Source: JBBIMP01 sp037444305
GTDB lineage: Bacteria > Acidobacteriota > UBA6911
NCBI GenBank assembly: GCA_037444305.1
Contig: JBBIMP010000013.1
Span: 62,001-126,000 of the forward strand
Reading direction: 5' to 3'
DNA: 64,000 bases
Below, piece after piece: positions 53,675 through 63,147 of this stretch (position 1 is the first letter of the stretch; every line of letters begins with the position of its first letter). The position numbers and the translations under genes were made by a program. The notes under the pieces were generated by a model. It worked only from the letters and a program-made list of their open reading frames with translations, was not told where the DNA came from and ran no database searches.

Positions 53675-54250
53675 ATGAAGAATCTGACTTTGGATTTCGG
53701 AAGCGGGGCCACGGGGCCGATCGTTCTCGATGTGGAAACCCAACGCCTGGCCGAGCAGGTGGATGGCGGGTGGAGCGCGGTGCACAGATTCGGAGTGGCC
53801 GTCGCCGTGACCTGGGATAAGCAGAACGGCATGCGGGTATGGCATGAACCGGATATTCCACGGCTGCTGGCGGAACTGGACAGATTCGCCAAGGTGGTGA
53901 CCTTCAACGGTGAGAATTTCGATTTCAAAGTGCTCAGCGCCTACGGTCCCGTGGACGCGCTTTACAAAAAGAGCGCCGACATGCTCGTCGCGCTGAGGGA
54001 GAAGCTCGGATTCCGCGTAAAGCTCGAGTCGGTTGCAGTGGCCACGCTGAAAAGGGGAAAGACGGCCTCCGGCACCCAGAGCGTGGACTGGTGGCAATCC
54101 GGCGATCCCGTGCTGAGACAGAAGGTTGTCGAGTACTGCAAGCAGGATGTCGAGATCACCAGGGACATTTACCTCTTCGGCAGGAACCACGGGTACGTCA
54201 TGATCGAGGACCGGAGGTCGGGAGCCCGCCGCGTGGAAGTCGCCTGGTAG
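53675..54250 (+). CDS. RNase H-like 3'-5' exonuclease domain protein
   Basis: This 191-residue protein matches the YprB-like ribonuclease-H-fold exonuclease family. Acidic residues are visible in VLDVETQ (DxE at about residues 19-21), FNGENFDFK (D at about 84) and YCKQDVEIT (D at about 154), the order of DEDD nucleases. It is likely a 3'-5' DNA or RNA exonuclease. The ATG at 53675 is preceded by GGCGGGAGC. It follows the beta-CASP RNase by 59 bases and is followed by the YhaO/YhaN pair. Confidence 0.82.
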   Translation: MKNLTLDFGSGATGPIVLDVETQRLAEQVDGGWSAVHRFGVAVAVTWDKQNGMRVWHEPDIPRLLAELDRFAKVVTFNGENFDFKVLSAYGPVDALYKKSADMLVALREKLGFRVKLESVAVATLKRGKTASGTQSVDWWQSGDPVLRQKVVEYCKQDVEITRDIYLFGRNHGYVMIEDRRSGARRVEVAW

Positions 54251-54350
54251 ACGGTCTTCCCTTCGGCCGGCGACGACATCCCCTAAGTGAGTCGTTGGTC
54301 ACGCGTGCCTCCGTGGTCAGCTGTTGCATCGGTTGAGGCCGGGCCGTGGC

Positions 54351-55496
54351 ATGAGTCGGTTCCGTTTCGTCCACACTTCCGACATTCACCTGGAGACGAG
54401 CCTCTCCGGTGCCGGGTTCTCCTCGCAACTCGGCGACCGGAAGCGGGAGGCCATACGCTCGACGTTCCGCGGCATCCTGGAAGGAGCCCGAGGACTCCCC
54501 GCCGACATCGTTCTGGTCGCCGGCGACCTCTTCGAGCACGATCGCGTCACGCCCGACACGGTTGCCTTCCTCAAGCAGCAGTTCGAGAGCCTGGGCCGGA
54601 TCCGCGTTTTCATCGCCCCGGGGAATCACGATCCCTGCATCCAGGGCTCTCCCTACCTCGAGGAATCGTGGCCGGAGAATGTGCATATCTTCCGGGATGA
54701 GGAGTTCAAATCGGTCGATCTCCCCGAGCTGGGCGCGCGCGTCACGGGGTTCGGCTTCAGGAGAACCCACCTGACGCGGCACCACTTTCGCGACCTGCAG
54801 GCTCTGCCCGGCGGGGCGTTCAACATAGTGCTTTCCCACGGGTCCGACGCCGGCCGGGTGCCGCCGGGCAAAGCCTGTCACGGCCCGTTCCTGGCCGGCG
54901 AGATCGCGGGCAAGAACGTCCACTACTGCGCGCTCGGTCATTACCATCAGCAGCGCCGCGTCGAATGCCCCGATGACGGCACCGTCATCTGGTACAGCGG
55001 CATTCCCGAGGGGAGGGGCTGGGACGAGGAGGGCGACGGCGCTTACCTGCAGGCGGAAGTCGAGGAGATGCGCCTCTCCGTTCAGAGTGTGCCCTGCGGG
55101 CGTTACCCGCTCCGGACCGTGACGCTCGATTGCGAAGGCTTCAGCAGCCGGGAGCAGATCGTGGATGCGCTGCTGGCTCTGCCCGCAGAAGTGCGCAACC
55201 CGGCCACGATCCTGCGCGTAAAGCTGATCGGGACTGTCGATCCCGGGCTGGAGATGTCGATGACTGGGATCGCGGAGCGGCTCTCCGGCGAGGTGCTGAA
55301 GTTCGCCTGGGAGGACCGGACCCAGCCGGCAACCGATTTCGAGGCCCTGGCGAGACAGAACACCCTCCAGGGCAGGTTTGTGAAGCTGCTCGACGGAAAA
55401 ATCGCGTTGGCGGAGGGCGAGGAACGTGCCGTGCTCGAGAGGTGCAGGTTATACGGAACCCAAGCCCTGATGGGCGGGGATGTGAGGCCGCGATGA
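54351..55496 (+). CDS. yhaO: SbcD/YhaO-family DNA exonuclease subunit (metallophosphoesterase)
   Basis: This 381-residue calcineurin-like phosphoesterase has the metal motifs HTSDIHLET, VAGDLFEHDR, GNHDP, LSHGSD and GHYHQQ. Together these match the Mre11/SbcD-type nuclease, here the YhaO branch. The C-terminal part (about residues 270-381) is the capping and partner-binding region. It would cut DNA ends with the downstream ATPase as partner. Its stop overlaps the next ATG by ATGA. Confidence 0.88.
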   Translation: MSRFRFVHTSDIHLETSLSGAGFSSQLGDRKREAIRSTFRGILEGARGLPADIVLVAGDLFEHDRVTPDTVAFLKQQFESLGRIRVFIAPGNHDPCIQGSPYLEESWPENVHIFRDEEFKSVDLPELGARVTGFGFRRTHLTRHHFRDLQALPGGAFNIVLSHGSDAGRVPPGKACHGPFLAGEIAGKNVHYCALGHYHQQRRVECPDDGTVIWYSGIPEGRGWDEEGDGAYLQAEVEEMRLSVQSVPCGRYPLRTVTLDCEGFSSREQIVDALLALPAEVRNPATILRVKLIGTVDPGLEMSMTGIAERLSGEVLKFAWEDRTQPATDFEALARQNTLQGRFVKLLDGKIALAEGEERAVLERCRLYGTQALMGGDVRPR

Positions 55497-58357
55497 AGCT
55501 GGGCCGCTGCCAGATTGCCGGATTCGGAAGGCTGCGGGAACTCGAGTGCCGGTTCGGCCCCCGCCTGAACGTTGTGTTCGCCGAAAACGAAGGCGGCAAA
55601 TCCACGCTGCAACGCTGCCTCGTCGGCCTGCTGGTCGGGCAGTGGCGGGCAGACCTCACGACCCAGCGCCGGGCCGATTCCTGGGTCGAAAAATACAAAC
55701 CCTGGGATGGGGCGGCATACGGCGGCGCCCTCTGGTGCCTGCTCGCAAACGGCCGGGAACTGGAGGTGCGCCGGAAATTCGGGAGGGACGAGGAGGCGCT
55801 CGAAATCCGCAGCGCCACAGGCGAGGACATTACCGGGCAGTACGACACCCGGAAAAACGGGGACGTCCTCTTTGCGGAACGCCACCTCGGCCTGCCCAAG
55901 GAGCTTTTCGAATCTCTGGCCGTGATCCGAGAAACCGCCCTCGCCGAGCTGGAAGGCAGGGAGACCCTCCGGGAACGGCTCACAAACCTGGCACAGGCAG
56001 GCAGCGAAAAGGTCTCGGTCCGGCGAGGCCTGCGGGCGCTGGCGGATGCGCTGGATGCCATCGGCTCGGAACGCGCCCCCACGAAACCCTACCGGCTGTC
56101 CAAGGACCGGCTGGCACAACTAGAAGAGGAAGCTCAGTTGCTGGCGGCGCGGCACGAGGAATACCACGAGTGGCTCCAGGAACGCCGCCGCCTGGCGGAG
56201 GAAGTGAGGAGCCTGGAAGCGGAGCTGCGGCGCGCGGCGTGCAGCACCGCGGTGGCGCGCCGGCACGAATCCCAGCAGCGGATGCGGGCTCTCGAGGAGC
56301 TCGAGGGCGAAATCCTGCAGTTGGCTGCAGAGATCGATGCGCTGGGCGCCGACGACTCCTTCCCGCTCCAACACCTCGAGGAACTTGACCAGTTGGCGGG
56401 ATTCGAAGCCGCAACGGCGAAGAGCCTGCAGGGGACGCGGGACGAGCTGGGGCATGCCAGGGCGCGGCTGCGGGATGCCCGGGAGCCGCTGAGCGCCCTC
56501 GAGCCTTACGCGCAGCTGCGTTCCCGCATCGACGAAGAGATGGTCACCCGGTGGTTCATGCAGTACATGAATCTCTCTCCCCAGCGGGAGGCCGAGCAGA
56601 AGAAGCTGCAGGGTCTGGACGCGGAGGCTTCCGCCCTGAAGGGCGAACTCGGAAAACTGCCCGGAGTCGTGGCGGAGTCGGAGGAAGACTGGGAACGGAG
56701 GGCTCGGGAGACGGCCGAGCGGAAGGACCTTTTGAACCGGGACAGCGTGGCTTTGTCGGAGGAGATCGGCGCCAGGCGGGAGACAGCCGCCGCCCTGCGG
56801 GGCAGGGTGACGCGCAACCGGATATATGCTGCCGGGGCGGCTCTCGGCGTGCTCGCCGCCGGGATCCTTGCCTTCGCGCTCGATATCCGCGAAGCAGCCG
56901 GCATGGCCGCGATGGGCTTTGCCGCCCTGTTTGCGGGAGTGGCGCTGGCCTGCTTCCGGGCAGCGTCGGGGAGGAGCCGGGAGGCCGCCTCACTGGACGG
57001 CCAAATCGCTGGAATGGAGGGGCGGCGGGACCGGCTGAAGGCGGAGGTCGGGCAGGTGGAGGAAGCCCTGGCGCGGATCGTCAGTGGCGCGGGGTATGAG
57101 AACACCGAGGGCTTTCTGCAGGCCGCCAGGCAGGCAGGGCTGCTGAAGGCCAGGCTGAGGGTTCTGGAGGAGCGCTCCGCGGAAGCCAGGGAGAAGCGAA
57201 ACAGCACGGAGGCGGAACTGGCCGCCGTCCAGGAGCACCTGAAGGGGAGTTTCGAGGCGGTGGGCCTCGTGTTTTCTCCGGCCGACCTGAAGGAGAAGGT
57301 CGACCTTCTCCGTGACAATTTGCGGCGCCTGTCGGCCATCGAAAGAGACATCGAAAGCATGAATAGTCAGTGCCTGACGCTGTCGGCCAGAGAACAGTCG
57401 TTGGCTGCCGACCTGGAGAGAATCGGGAGCCGTTTGCAGGAGATACTGGCGGAAGCAGGCGTGGAATCGGCCGGGGAGTTTCGCAAAGCGGCGAGCCTCT
57501 GCCGAAGGGCACGCGAGCTGAAGCAGAAACGAAGTTTCCGCCAGAAGGAGTTTGACCGGCTGCGCGACGGCGCCTCGCTCGAAGACCTGCGGCGCCGGTT
57601 GGCGGACCTGGAGCGGGTCAAGACGGAGGCCTGTGTCGGCATCCCCGAGAGCATCCAAACGGCTGAAGGCCCGGAAGCGGGCGAGAGACGCCTTCCCCTG
57701 ACTCCCGGCCTTCTCGAGGCCGAGGAAGGGGAGAGGCGCCTGCAAGGGCGGCTGGCGGAGGCGCGGGAGGAGTACGCGCGCATCGGCGAGAGGATTGAAC
57801 GGGCCTTCCACAACCTGAGGGCCTCGGCGGAGGTAGAGGAGGACATCGAGGCCGAAAGACGCGAGCTGGCCAGGCACACGCTCAATCGCAGGGCCCTGGA
57901 GCAGGCCCGGGAGATCATCGAGACCTTGCTGAGGGAACAGCAGGAGGACACGGCGCCCAGGCTCAACCAGGCCGTGGAGAGCCGGTTTCTCAGGCTCTGC
58001 GGCGGGCGGTACCACGAAGCGAAGATCGATCCGGACTTCGGAATCTGGCTGCGGGAGGAGAGGACGGGTGAGTTGCGTGGGGCGGAGAGCCTGAGCCGCG
58101 GCACCCAGGATCAGCTCTATTTTGCACTTCGCTTCGGCATCCTCGACATGATCGGCCGGAAGGAGGAGCCCTGCCCCTGCCTGCTCGACGAGCCCTTTGC
58201 CGCTTATGACCGGCCGAGGCTGGAGGAGGTCTTCCGGATCCTGCAGGAGGAGGCGCGGAGTCGGCAGTTGATCCTGTTCACCTGCCGCGAGGATGTGCGC
58301 GACCTGGCGGTGGCGCGCAGCGCCGAGCTGATTTTTCTCCCCCGAGCGGACCCTTGA
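55493..58357 (+). CDS. yhaN: YhaN/SbcC-like AAA ATPase with coiled coil and central membrane hairpin
   Basis: This 954-residue protein has an N-terminal ABC-type ATPase half (FAENEGGKSTLQRCLVGLL, Walker A about residue 32), long coiled coils (about 200-440 and 500-860), two hydrophobic helices in the middle (IYAAGAALGVLAAGILAFAL and MAAMGFAALFAGVALACF, about 444-484), and a C-terminal half with SLSRGTQDQLYFALR (signature) and PCLLDEPFAAYD (Walker B). This matches YhaN rather than SbcC, which lacks membrane segments. It works with the phosphoesterase upstream as a Rad50-like partner, perhaps at the membrane. The ATG overlaps the yhaO stop. Confidence 0.9.
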   Translation: MKLGRCQIAGFGRLRELECRFGPRLNVVFAENEGGKSTLQRCLVGLLVGQWRADLTTQRRADSWVEKYKPWDGAAYGGALWCLLANGRELEVRRKFGRDEEALEIRSATGEDITGQYDTRKNGDVLFAERHLGLPKELFESLAVIRETALAELEGRETLRERLTNLAQAGSEKVSVRRGLRALADALDAIGSERAPTKPYRLSKDRLAQLEEEAQLLAARHEEYHEWLQERRRLAEEVRSLEAELRRAACSTAVARRHESQQRMRALEELEGEILQLAAEIDALGADDSFPLQHLEELDQLAGFEAATAKSLQGTRDELGHARARLRDAREPLSALEPYAQLRSRIDEEMVTRWFMQYMNLSPQREAEQKKLQGLDAEASALKGELGKLPGVVAESEEDWERRARETAERKDLLNRDSVALSEEIGARRETAAALRGRVTRNRIYAAGAALGVLAAGILAFALDIREAAGMAAMGFAALFAGVALACFRAASGRSREAASLDGQIAGMEGRRDRLKAEVGQVEEALARIVSGAGYENTEGFLQAARQAGLLKARLRVLEERSAEAREKRNSTEAELAAVQEHLKGSFEAVGLVFSPADLKEKVDLLRDNLRRLSAIERDIESMNSQCLTLSAREQSLAADLERIGSRLQEILAEAGVESAGEFRKAASLCRRARELKQKRSFRQKEFDRLRDGASLEDLRRRLADLERVKTEACVGIPESIQTAEGPEAGERRLPLTPGLLEAEEGERRLQGRLAEAREEYARIGERIERAFHNLRASAEVEEDIEAERRELARHTLNRRALEQAREIIETLLREQQEDTAPRLNQAVESRFLRLCGGRYHEAKIDPDFGIWLREERTGELRGAESLSRGTQDQLYFALRFGILDMIGRKEEPCPCLLDEPFAAYDRPRLEEVFRILQEEARSRQLILFTCREDVRDLAVARSAELIFLPRADP

Positions 58358-58377
58358 CCTTGAGGAGGTGGCTGGAT

Positions 58378-58541
58378 TGCCCGCCGCGGTCGCTTGGGGC
58401 TCCGTGGGCGTAGGCGCTTCCAGCCGTATTGGTGGCACGCGCAAACGGAGCCGCGAGCGGCAGCGAGCGGTCGGGTTGCCCGGTCAGGCCACACAACCCG
58501 CCGCTGGCGCTCCGGGCTCCGCGGGCATCCGCACGCGAATC
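58378..58541. repeat. Dispersed palindromic repeat, copy C
   Basis: The left arm at 58441-58480 (GCAAACGGAGCCGCGAGCGG...) is imperfectly complementary to the right arm at 58494-58522 (CAACCCGCCGCTGGCGCTCC...). A further right-arm-like segment (CCGCGGTCGCTTGGGGCTCC) at 58384-58403 is a direct repeat. The copy lies between yhaN and the proline dehydrogenase gene. Confidence 0.6.
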
Positions 58542-58568
58542 AGGGCAGGCGTGGACCTCCCATGGCCG

Positions 58569-59495
58569 TCACCCGCGCAGCAGGTTGCGGGCGATGAAAA
58601 ACACGTTCGCGGGACGCTCAGCCAGGCGCCTCATGAAATACGGGTACCAGCGGATCCCGTACGGGATGTAGATGCGCACGTGGTAACCCTCCTTCGCCAG
58701 CTGCTGCTGCAGGGCGCGCCGCACACCGTAGAGCATCTGGAACTCGAAATGGTCCTTGGAGATGTTCTTCTCCCTGGCAAATTCCTTCGTAGCGCCGATC
58801 ATGGCCTCGTCGTGCGTCGCTATGGCATGGTACCCGTGGTCGGACAGCAGGATCTTCATCAGCTGGACGAAATTCGCATCGGTATCCCGCTTGTGCTTGA
58901 ACGCCACGCTCTCCGGCTCGAGGTAGGCCCCCTTGCAGAGGCGGATCTGCGCCCCTCCCGCCAGAAGGCGCCGGACGTCCTCTTCGGTCCGGTAGAGATA
59001 GGACTGGACCACGGCGCCGACGTTGTCCAGCCGGCTCCTCGCCCCCAGGACGATATCGAGGGTGTCCTGCGTGGTGCTGCTGTCCTCCATGTCGACACGG
59101 ACGAAGGTCGAATTGGACTCGGCGCGCCCGGCAATCTCGAGGAGGTTCTGGAGGCAGAACTGCTTGTCGAGGGCCAGCCCCAGCTGGGTCAGTTTGACCG
59201 AGACGTAGCAATCCAGATTTTCGGCGCGGATCCGGTCGGTGATCCGGCAGTTCTCCTCCGTCGCGCTGGCGGCGTCTTCCCGCGAGAGCGTGTTTTCCCC
59301 CAGCAGGTCGAGTGTGGCGTGCAGGCCCAGCTTGTTGGCCTCCCGGGCCGCCATCACGGCATCGTCGAGCGTCTCCCCGGCCACGAACCGCCAGGCGGTT
59401 TTCCGGAACATGGGGAAGCGCAGCATGAAGTTTTTGAATCCTTCCTTGTGCGATAAAAAGAGCAAGAGGGCGCGCACCTGCCACCTCCGTGACAT
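58569..59495 (-). CDS. putB: Proline dehydrogenase
   Basis: This 308-residue flavoenzyme of the monofunctional PRODH family oxidises proline to pyrroline-5-carboxylate and passes electrons to quinone. Family marks are VSVKLTQLGLALD, FVRVDMEDSS, LCKGAYLEP, IATHDEAMI and FEFQMLYGVR with the C-terminal YIPYG..WYPYFMRRLAERP. Length near 300 residues argues for the stand-alone enzyme, not the PutA fusion. No P5C dehydrogenase gene is seen nearby. The start at 59495 gives MSRRWQV and fits the family. Confidence 0.92.
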   Translation of the reverse strand: MSRRWQVRALLLFLSHKEGFKNFMLRFPMFRKTAWRFVAGETLDDAVMAAREANKLGLHATLDLLGENTLSREDAASATEENCRITDRIRAENLDCYVSVKLTQLGLALDKQFCLQNLLEIAGRAESNSTFVRVDMEDSSTTQDTLDIVLGARSRLDNVGAVVQSYLYRTEEDVRRLLAGGAQIRLCKGAYLEPESVAFKHKRDTDANFVQLMKILLSDHGYHAIATHDEAMIGATKEFAREKNISKDHFEFQMLYGVRRALQQQLAKEGYHVRIYIPYGIRWYPYFMRRLAERPANVFFIARNLLRG

Positions 59496-59586
59496 GAATG
59501 TATGAATGACGGCCGCGGCGCCCCGGCCGCGGCGGGGGGGATTTTATCAAATGGCAGTCGCAACTGTATTTAAAAACTCGGCGCCG

Positions 59587-59615
59587 TTGACGCGGATCCC
59601 GATACCGCTTAATAT
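59587..59615 (+). promoter_or_regulatory. Promoter of the LON-domain gene
   Basis: TTGACG at 59587-59592 and TAATAT at 59610-59615 with 17-base spacing. The transcript should start near 59622, about six bases before the ATG at 59628, and no ribosome site is present. Confidence 0.65.
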
Positions 59616-59627
59616 CTGACCCTGCCG

Positions 59628-60281
59628 ATGATAGTCCCGATATTTCCATTGCCGAACGTGGTGCTCTTTCCCAAGACCGCCATTCCGCTCCACATCTTCG
59701 AGAAGCGGTATCGCAGAATGGCGCGCGAAACGCTGGCCGGCGACCGGCGCATCGCCATGGTGCTGCTGCAGGAGGGTTGGGAGCGGGATTACGCCGGGAA
59801 CCCGTCGGTGCACCAGGTCGCCTGCCTGGGGGAGATCGAGTCGTTCGAGAGGCTGAAAAAGGGCAAATACGACATCGTTCTTGCGGGTATCTCCAGGGTC
59901 CGGCTCGTCCGGGAGATCCGGCACGCCCCCTACCGCCTGGCGGAGGTGGAGTTGATCGGGGAAAACCCGTATGATGACAAGGCAGAAGGAATAATAATAC
60001 GCCGCAACCGGCTCGACGCCCTGTTCACCCGCTACACGGAGCTGATGACGCAGAGCCGGCTGGATCCCGCATCCTACGCTCACGGCAGCTTCGAACGCCT
60101 GGTGAACATGGCGGCAGTCACCCTGTCGCTCCCGGCGGAGCAGAAGCAGCTGCTGCTGGAAATGGACGACCTCACGGAGCGTTGCGATGCCCTGATCCCG
60201 ATGCTGCAGATGCAGTTGGAGGCGCTGCAGCTGGTGCGCGATTTCGAGCATCTCAAGCCCGCGTACCCCGACAACAACTGA
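59628..60281 (+). CDS. LON N-terminal substrate-binding domain protein
   Basis: This 217-residue protein corresponds to the N-terminal domain of Lon protease (PUA-like fold, then helices) without ATPase or protease parts. IFPLPNVVLFPKTAIPLHIFE and YRRMARETL are diagnostic, followed by VACLGEIESFERL and LAGISRVRLVRE. The C-terminal 90 residues are helical. Such stand-alone proteins may bind unfolded substrates; the activity is unknown. Transcribed from the adjacent promoter with an extremely short leader. Confidence 0.9.
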   Translation: MIVPIFPLPNVVLFPKTAIPLHIFEKRYRRMARETLAGDRRIAMVLLQEGWERDYAGNPSVHQVACLGEIESFERLKKGKYDIVLAGISRVRLVREIRHAPYRLAEVELIGENPYDDKAEGIIIRRNRLDALFTRYTELMTQSRLDPASYAHGSFERLVNMAAVTLSLPAEQKQLLLEMDDLTERCDALIPMLQMQLEALQLVRDFEHLKPAYPDNN

Positions 60282-60368
60282 GCCATGGATCACGGCGCAG
60301 AGCAATGGATTACGGCCCGCAGCCCCGCGCAGGAACCGTGCCGGGCTTGCTGATTTCCGGAGGCAGGA

Positions 60369-62108
60369 ATGAAGGGAAAGTACCCGGAATACCCCGCGGA
60401 ACCGATCACCGACATCCGCGACATGTTCCTCAAGAGCCTCGAGCGGTACCCGGAGAGGCTCGCGCTCCAGTACAAGAAGGCCGGCCGCTGGATCCCTATC
60501 CGGTACGACGAGCTGGGGAAAGCGGTGGAAGAGGTGGCCTGCGGACTTGCGGCGGCGGGCCTGAAAGCGGGGGAGGCAAAGCTGGCGATCGTCGGTGAAA
60601 ACCGGCCGGAATGGGCCATCAGCTACCTGGCCGCGGCCTGCACCGGCATCGTCTGCGTACCGATCGACAAGGACCTGCGGGAAACCGAGGTTTACCACAT
60701 CCTCTACCTGTCGGGTGCCCAGGCGCTGGTGGGGGATGCCGCCCACATCGATCTCGTCCGGGATATCCGGAGGAAGCTGCCGCAGCTGTCGAAGCTGGTC
60801 AACATGGACGAGGCCGAGGAGCGGGAAAAGGTCCTGGGATTCGATCAGCTCCGCGCCATGGGCCGCGCGCGCATCAAGTCGGGCAAGAACGATTTTGGGA
60901 AGGCCAAGGTCAAGCCGGACGATCTCCTGTCGATCCTCTTCACCTCGGGCACGATGGGCAATTCCAAGGGCGTCATGCTGACGCACGGCAACGTGGCCGC
61001 CAACATCATGGATGCAGTGCGCTGGGTCGACCTGCGCTCCGACGACCGGTTTCTTTCGGTCCTGCCCATGCACCACAGCTACGAGTGCACCGACGGCTTC
61101 CTGCTCAGCATCTACCGCGGCGCGCTGACCTCCTATGCCGAGAACCTGCGCCGCTTTGCCGAGAACCTGGCGGAAACCAGGGCCACCGTGGTGCTCGGCG
61201 TACCCCTGCTCTGGCACACGGTCTACAAGAAAATCGAGGCGGGCATGCAGGAATCGGGCATGTGGAAGGTGAACGCCGCCAAACGCGTCGCAGGCCTGTC
61301 GGAGAAACTGCTGGGGAAGAACATCCGGCGGAAGGTGTTCAAGAAGCTTCACGACAAGATGGGCGGCTCGCTCCGCACCCTCATCTCCGGGGGCGCCGCC
61401 ATCGATCCTGTGGTGGCCCGGGGCTTCAGGGAGCTGGGACTCACCTTTCTCCAGGGTTACGGCCTCACCGAATCGTCCCCCATCCTGGCGGTGAACCGCG
61501 ATCATGCCTTCAAGGACGACGCTGCGGGGCTGCCGCTGGCGAGCGTGGAAATAAGAATCGCCGAAGACGGGGAGATCCTCGCGCGCGGGCCGAACATCAT
61601 GAAGGGCTATTACAACAATCCGGAGGCCACGCGCGAAACACTGGCCGGAGGCTGGCTGCACACCGGTGATCTGGGCTTCATCGACAAGGATGGGTTTCTT
61701 CACATTCAGGGACGCAAAAAGGCCGTCATCGTCACGCCGGGCGGGAAGAAGATCCACCCGGAAGAGGTGGAGGCGGAGATCCTGAAATCCCCCTACATCC
61801 TGGAGTGCCTGGTTTGGGCGGACCAGAGTTCGGATCCCAATTCGGAGGTCGAGATCCAGGCCATAGCGGTGCCCAACACCGAATACTTCATCGGCCAGGG
61901 ATTTGAGAAGAGGGGTTCGGTCGACAGCGAGAAAGTCGAGGAGATACTGGGCCGCGAAGTGAAGAAGCACTGCATGCACCTGGCGCCCTTCAAGCGTGTT
62001 TCCAAGCTCACGATCCGCCACGAAGAGTTTGAGAAAACAACCACCAAAAAGATCAAGCGGTACCTGTATACAGGCAAGTCCTCCAGCCTGGGGACGCGCA
62101 GGAAGTGA
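60369..62108 (+). CDS. Long-chain acyl-CoA ligase (AMP-forming)
   Basis: This 579-residue enzyme of the ANL adenylating family activates fatty acids. The P-loop-like motif is LFTSGTMGNSKGVMLTH near residue 196, followed by the A5 motif QGYGLTESSP, HTGDLGFIDKDGFLHIQGRKK (A7-A8) and a late catalytic lysine in TTTKKIKRYLY. The GGAGG ribosome site precedes the ATG. Its stop is next to the SDR start, consistent with a lipid-metabolism operon. Exact chain length preference is unknown. Confidence 0.92.
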   Translation: MKGKYPEYPAEPITDIRDMFLKSLERYPERLALQYKKAGRWIPIRYDELGKAVEEVACGLAAAGLKAGEAKLAIVGENRPEWAISYLAAACTGIVCVPIDKDLRETEVYHILYLSGAQALVGDAAHIDLVRDIRRKLPQLSKLVNMDEAEEREKVLGFDQLRAMGRARIKSGKNDFGKAKVKPDDLLSILFTSGTMGNSKGVMLTHGNVAANIMDAVRWVDLRSDDRFLSVLPMHHSYECTDGFLLSIYRGALTSYAENLRRFAENLAETRATVVLGVPLLWHTVYKKIEAGMQESGMWKVNAAKRVAGLSEKLLGKNIRRKVFKKLHDKMGGSLRTLISGGAAIDPVVARGFRELGLTFLQGYGLTESSPILAVNRDHAFKDDAAGLPLASVEIRIAEDGEILARGPNIMKGYYNNPEATRETLAGGWLHTGDLGFIDKDGFLHIQGRKKAVIVTPGGKKIHPEEVEAEILKSPYILECLVWADQSSDPNSEVEIQAIAVPNTEYFIGQGFEKRGSVDSEKVEEILGREVKKHCMHLAPFKRVSKLTIRHEEFEKTTTKKIKRYLYTGKSSSLGTRRK

Positions 62109-62128
62109 ATACGAAGGGAGAGCGGCGG

Positions 62129-62863
62129 ATGGAGAGAAAAGTGGCGCTCATCACCGGCGGTGCGCGCGGAATGGGCCGTGCGATTGCGGCGGCGCTGGCC
62201 GAGCGGAACTGGGACGTGGCGGTGACCTATCGGACAAGCGCTGCGGACGCCCGGTCGCTCGAAGAGGAGACGAAGGATCTCGACGGCAGCGTTCGCGGCC
62301 TTAAGGTGGACGTTTCGGACCCGGCGGCCGCCGAGCAGCTGGTGCGGAAGATCGAACAGGACCTCGGCAGGATCGATGCGCTGGTGCACTGCGCCGGGCC
62401 CTATCACCGTGTTCCCCTGCTGCAGGAGACCGCCGAGGGTTGGAATTCGATGTTCGACAACAACCTCCACCCCATTTTTTACCTGAGCCGCGCCGCGGCG
62501 CCGGGGATGCAGAAGCGCGGCTGGGGGCGGATCGTCACCTTCAGCATGGCCAACGCCGATCAGATGGTCGGGCAGCCGCACGTGACCGCGCATTACATCG
62601 CGAAGGTCGGCGTGCTGATTCTCACGCGGACGCTGGCCAAGATCCTGGCTCCGAAAGGAATCACCGTGAATGCCATCTCCCCCGGATTCATCGAGACCGG
62701 CAGCGCTCCGCTCGAAGAGCTGGCCAAGGCCGTAAAGAACATCCCTGCCGGATATATCGGCAGCCCGGAGGACGCCGTCGGCGTCGTCCTCTACCTTCTC
62801 TCCGACGACGCCCGCTACGTCAACGGCACCAACATCCACCTGAGCGGCGCCTGGGGCATCTGA
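62129..62863 (+). CDS. Short-chain dehydrogenase/reductase (FabG-like)
   Basis: This 244-residue protein has the NAD(P) motif TGGARGMGRAIA (residues 8-19), the NxAG-equivalent HCAGPYH, an active-site serine in TFSMANAD, and AISPGFIETG. Where the catalytic YxxxK is expected the sequence is AHYIAK, so histidine sits at the usual tyrosine position and the tyrosine is shifted by one. Activity may therefore be altered. An ATG at 62129 with AAGGGAG nine bases upstream is preferred over the GTG at 62105, which overlaps the ligase stop. Likely an oxoacyl or hydroxyacyl reductase. Confidence 0.85.
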   Translation: MERKVALITGGARGMGRAIAAALAERNWDVAVTYRTSAADARSLEEETKDLDGSVRGLKVDVSDPAAAEQLVRKIEQDLGRIDALVHCAGPYHRVPLLQETAEGWNSMFDNNLHPIFYLSRAAAPGMQKRGWGRIVTFSMANADQMVGQPHVTAHYIAKVGVLILTRTLAKILAPKGITVNAISPGFIETGSAPLEELAKAVKNIPAGYIGSPEDAVGVVLYLLSDDARYVNGTNIHLSGAWGI

Positions 62864-62887
62864 GAGCCGGAGGCCGCTCACTGCCGC

Positions 62888-63067
62888 TCATGCCGCCGGA
62901 CACCTGCGCATCCGGGCCGAGGGCCGCGACTGAACCTCTTCGACCTGCATTTCCGGTTCGGAGCGGATCCACGCGCTCAACAAGAAGGCCGGCTTGCCAT
63001 CCAGGGGCCACTGGGCATGCACAAGGATACGAGGCTGCTCGTCCGGCGTCAGCCGGAATGTCTGCAT
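62888..63067 (-). CDS. Small protein of unknown function (weakly supported)
   Basis: A 59-codon frame begins at an ATG with GGGAGGAGG about 14 bases upstream and encodes a balanced, soluble-looking peptide (LTPDEQPRILVHAQW, GKPAFLLSAWI). It resembles the end of a longer protein and may be a relic. No family was recognised. It lies between the SDR gene and the ATPase gene, on the opposite strand; nothing else is visible in this gap except the ATPase promoter. Confidence 0.3.
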   Translation of the reverse strand: MQTFRLTPDEQPRILVHAQWPLDGKPAFLLSAWIRSEPEMQVEEVQSRPSARMRRCPAA

Positions 63068-63147
63068 GTCATAAGAGAGTTTCCTCCTCCCAAGATCAGC
63101 CGCAGCGACACCGCAAATGGGGCGAGAAAGAGCAGAAAAATATGGCC

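Noticed and set aside
54324..58357. Call of a named anti-phage defence system
   Set aside because: The nuclease/ATPase pair matches YhaO/YhaN, a housekeeping family, and no defence-specific partner was found.
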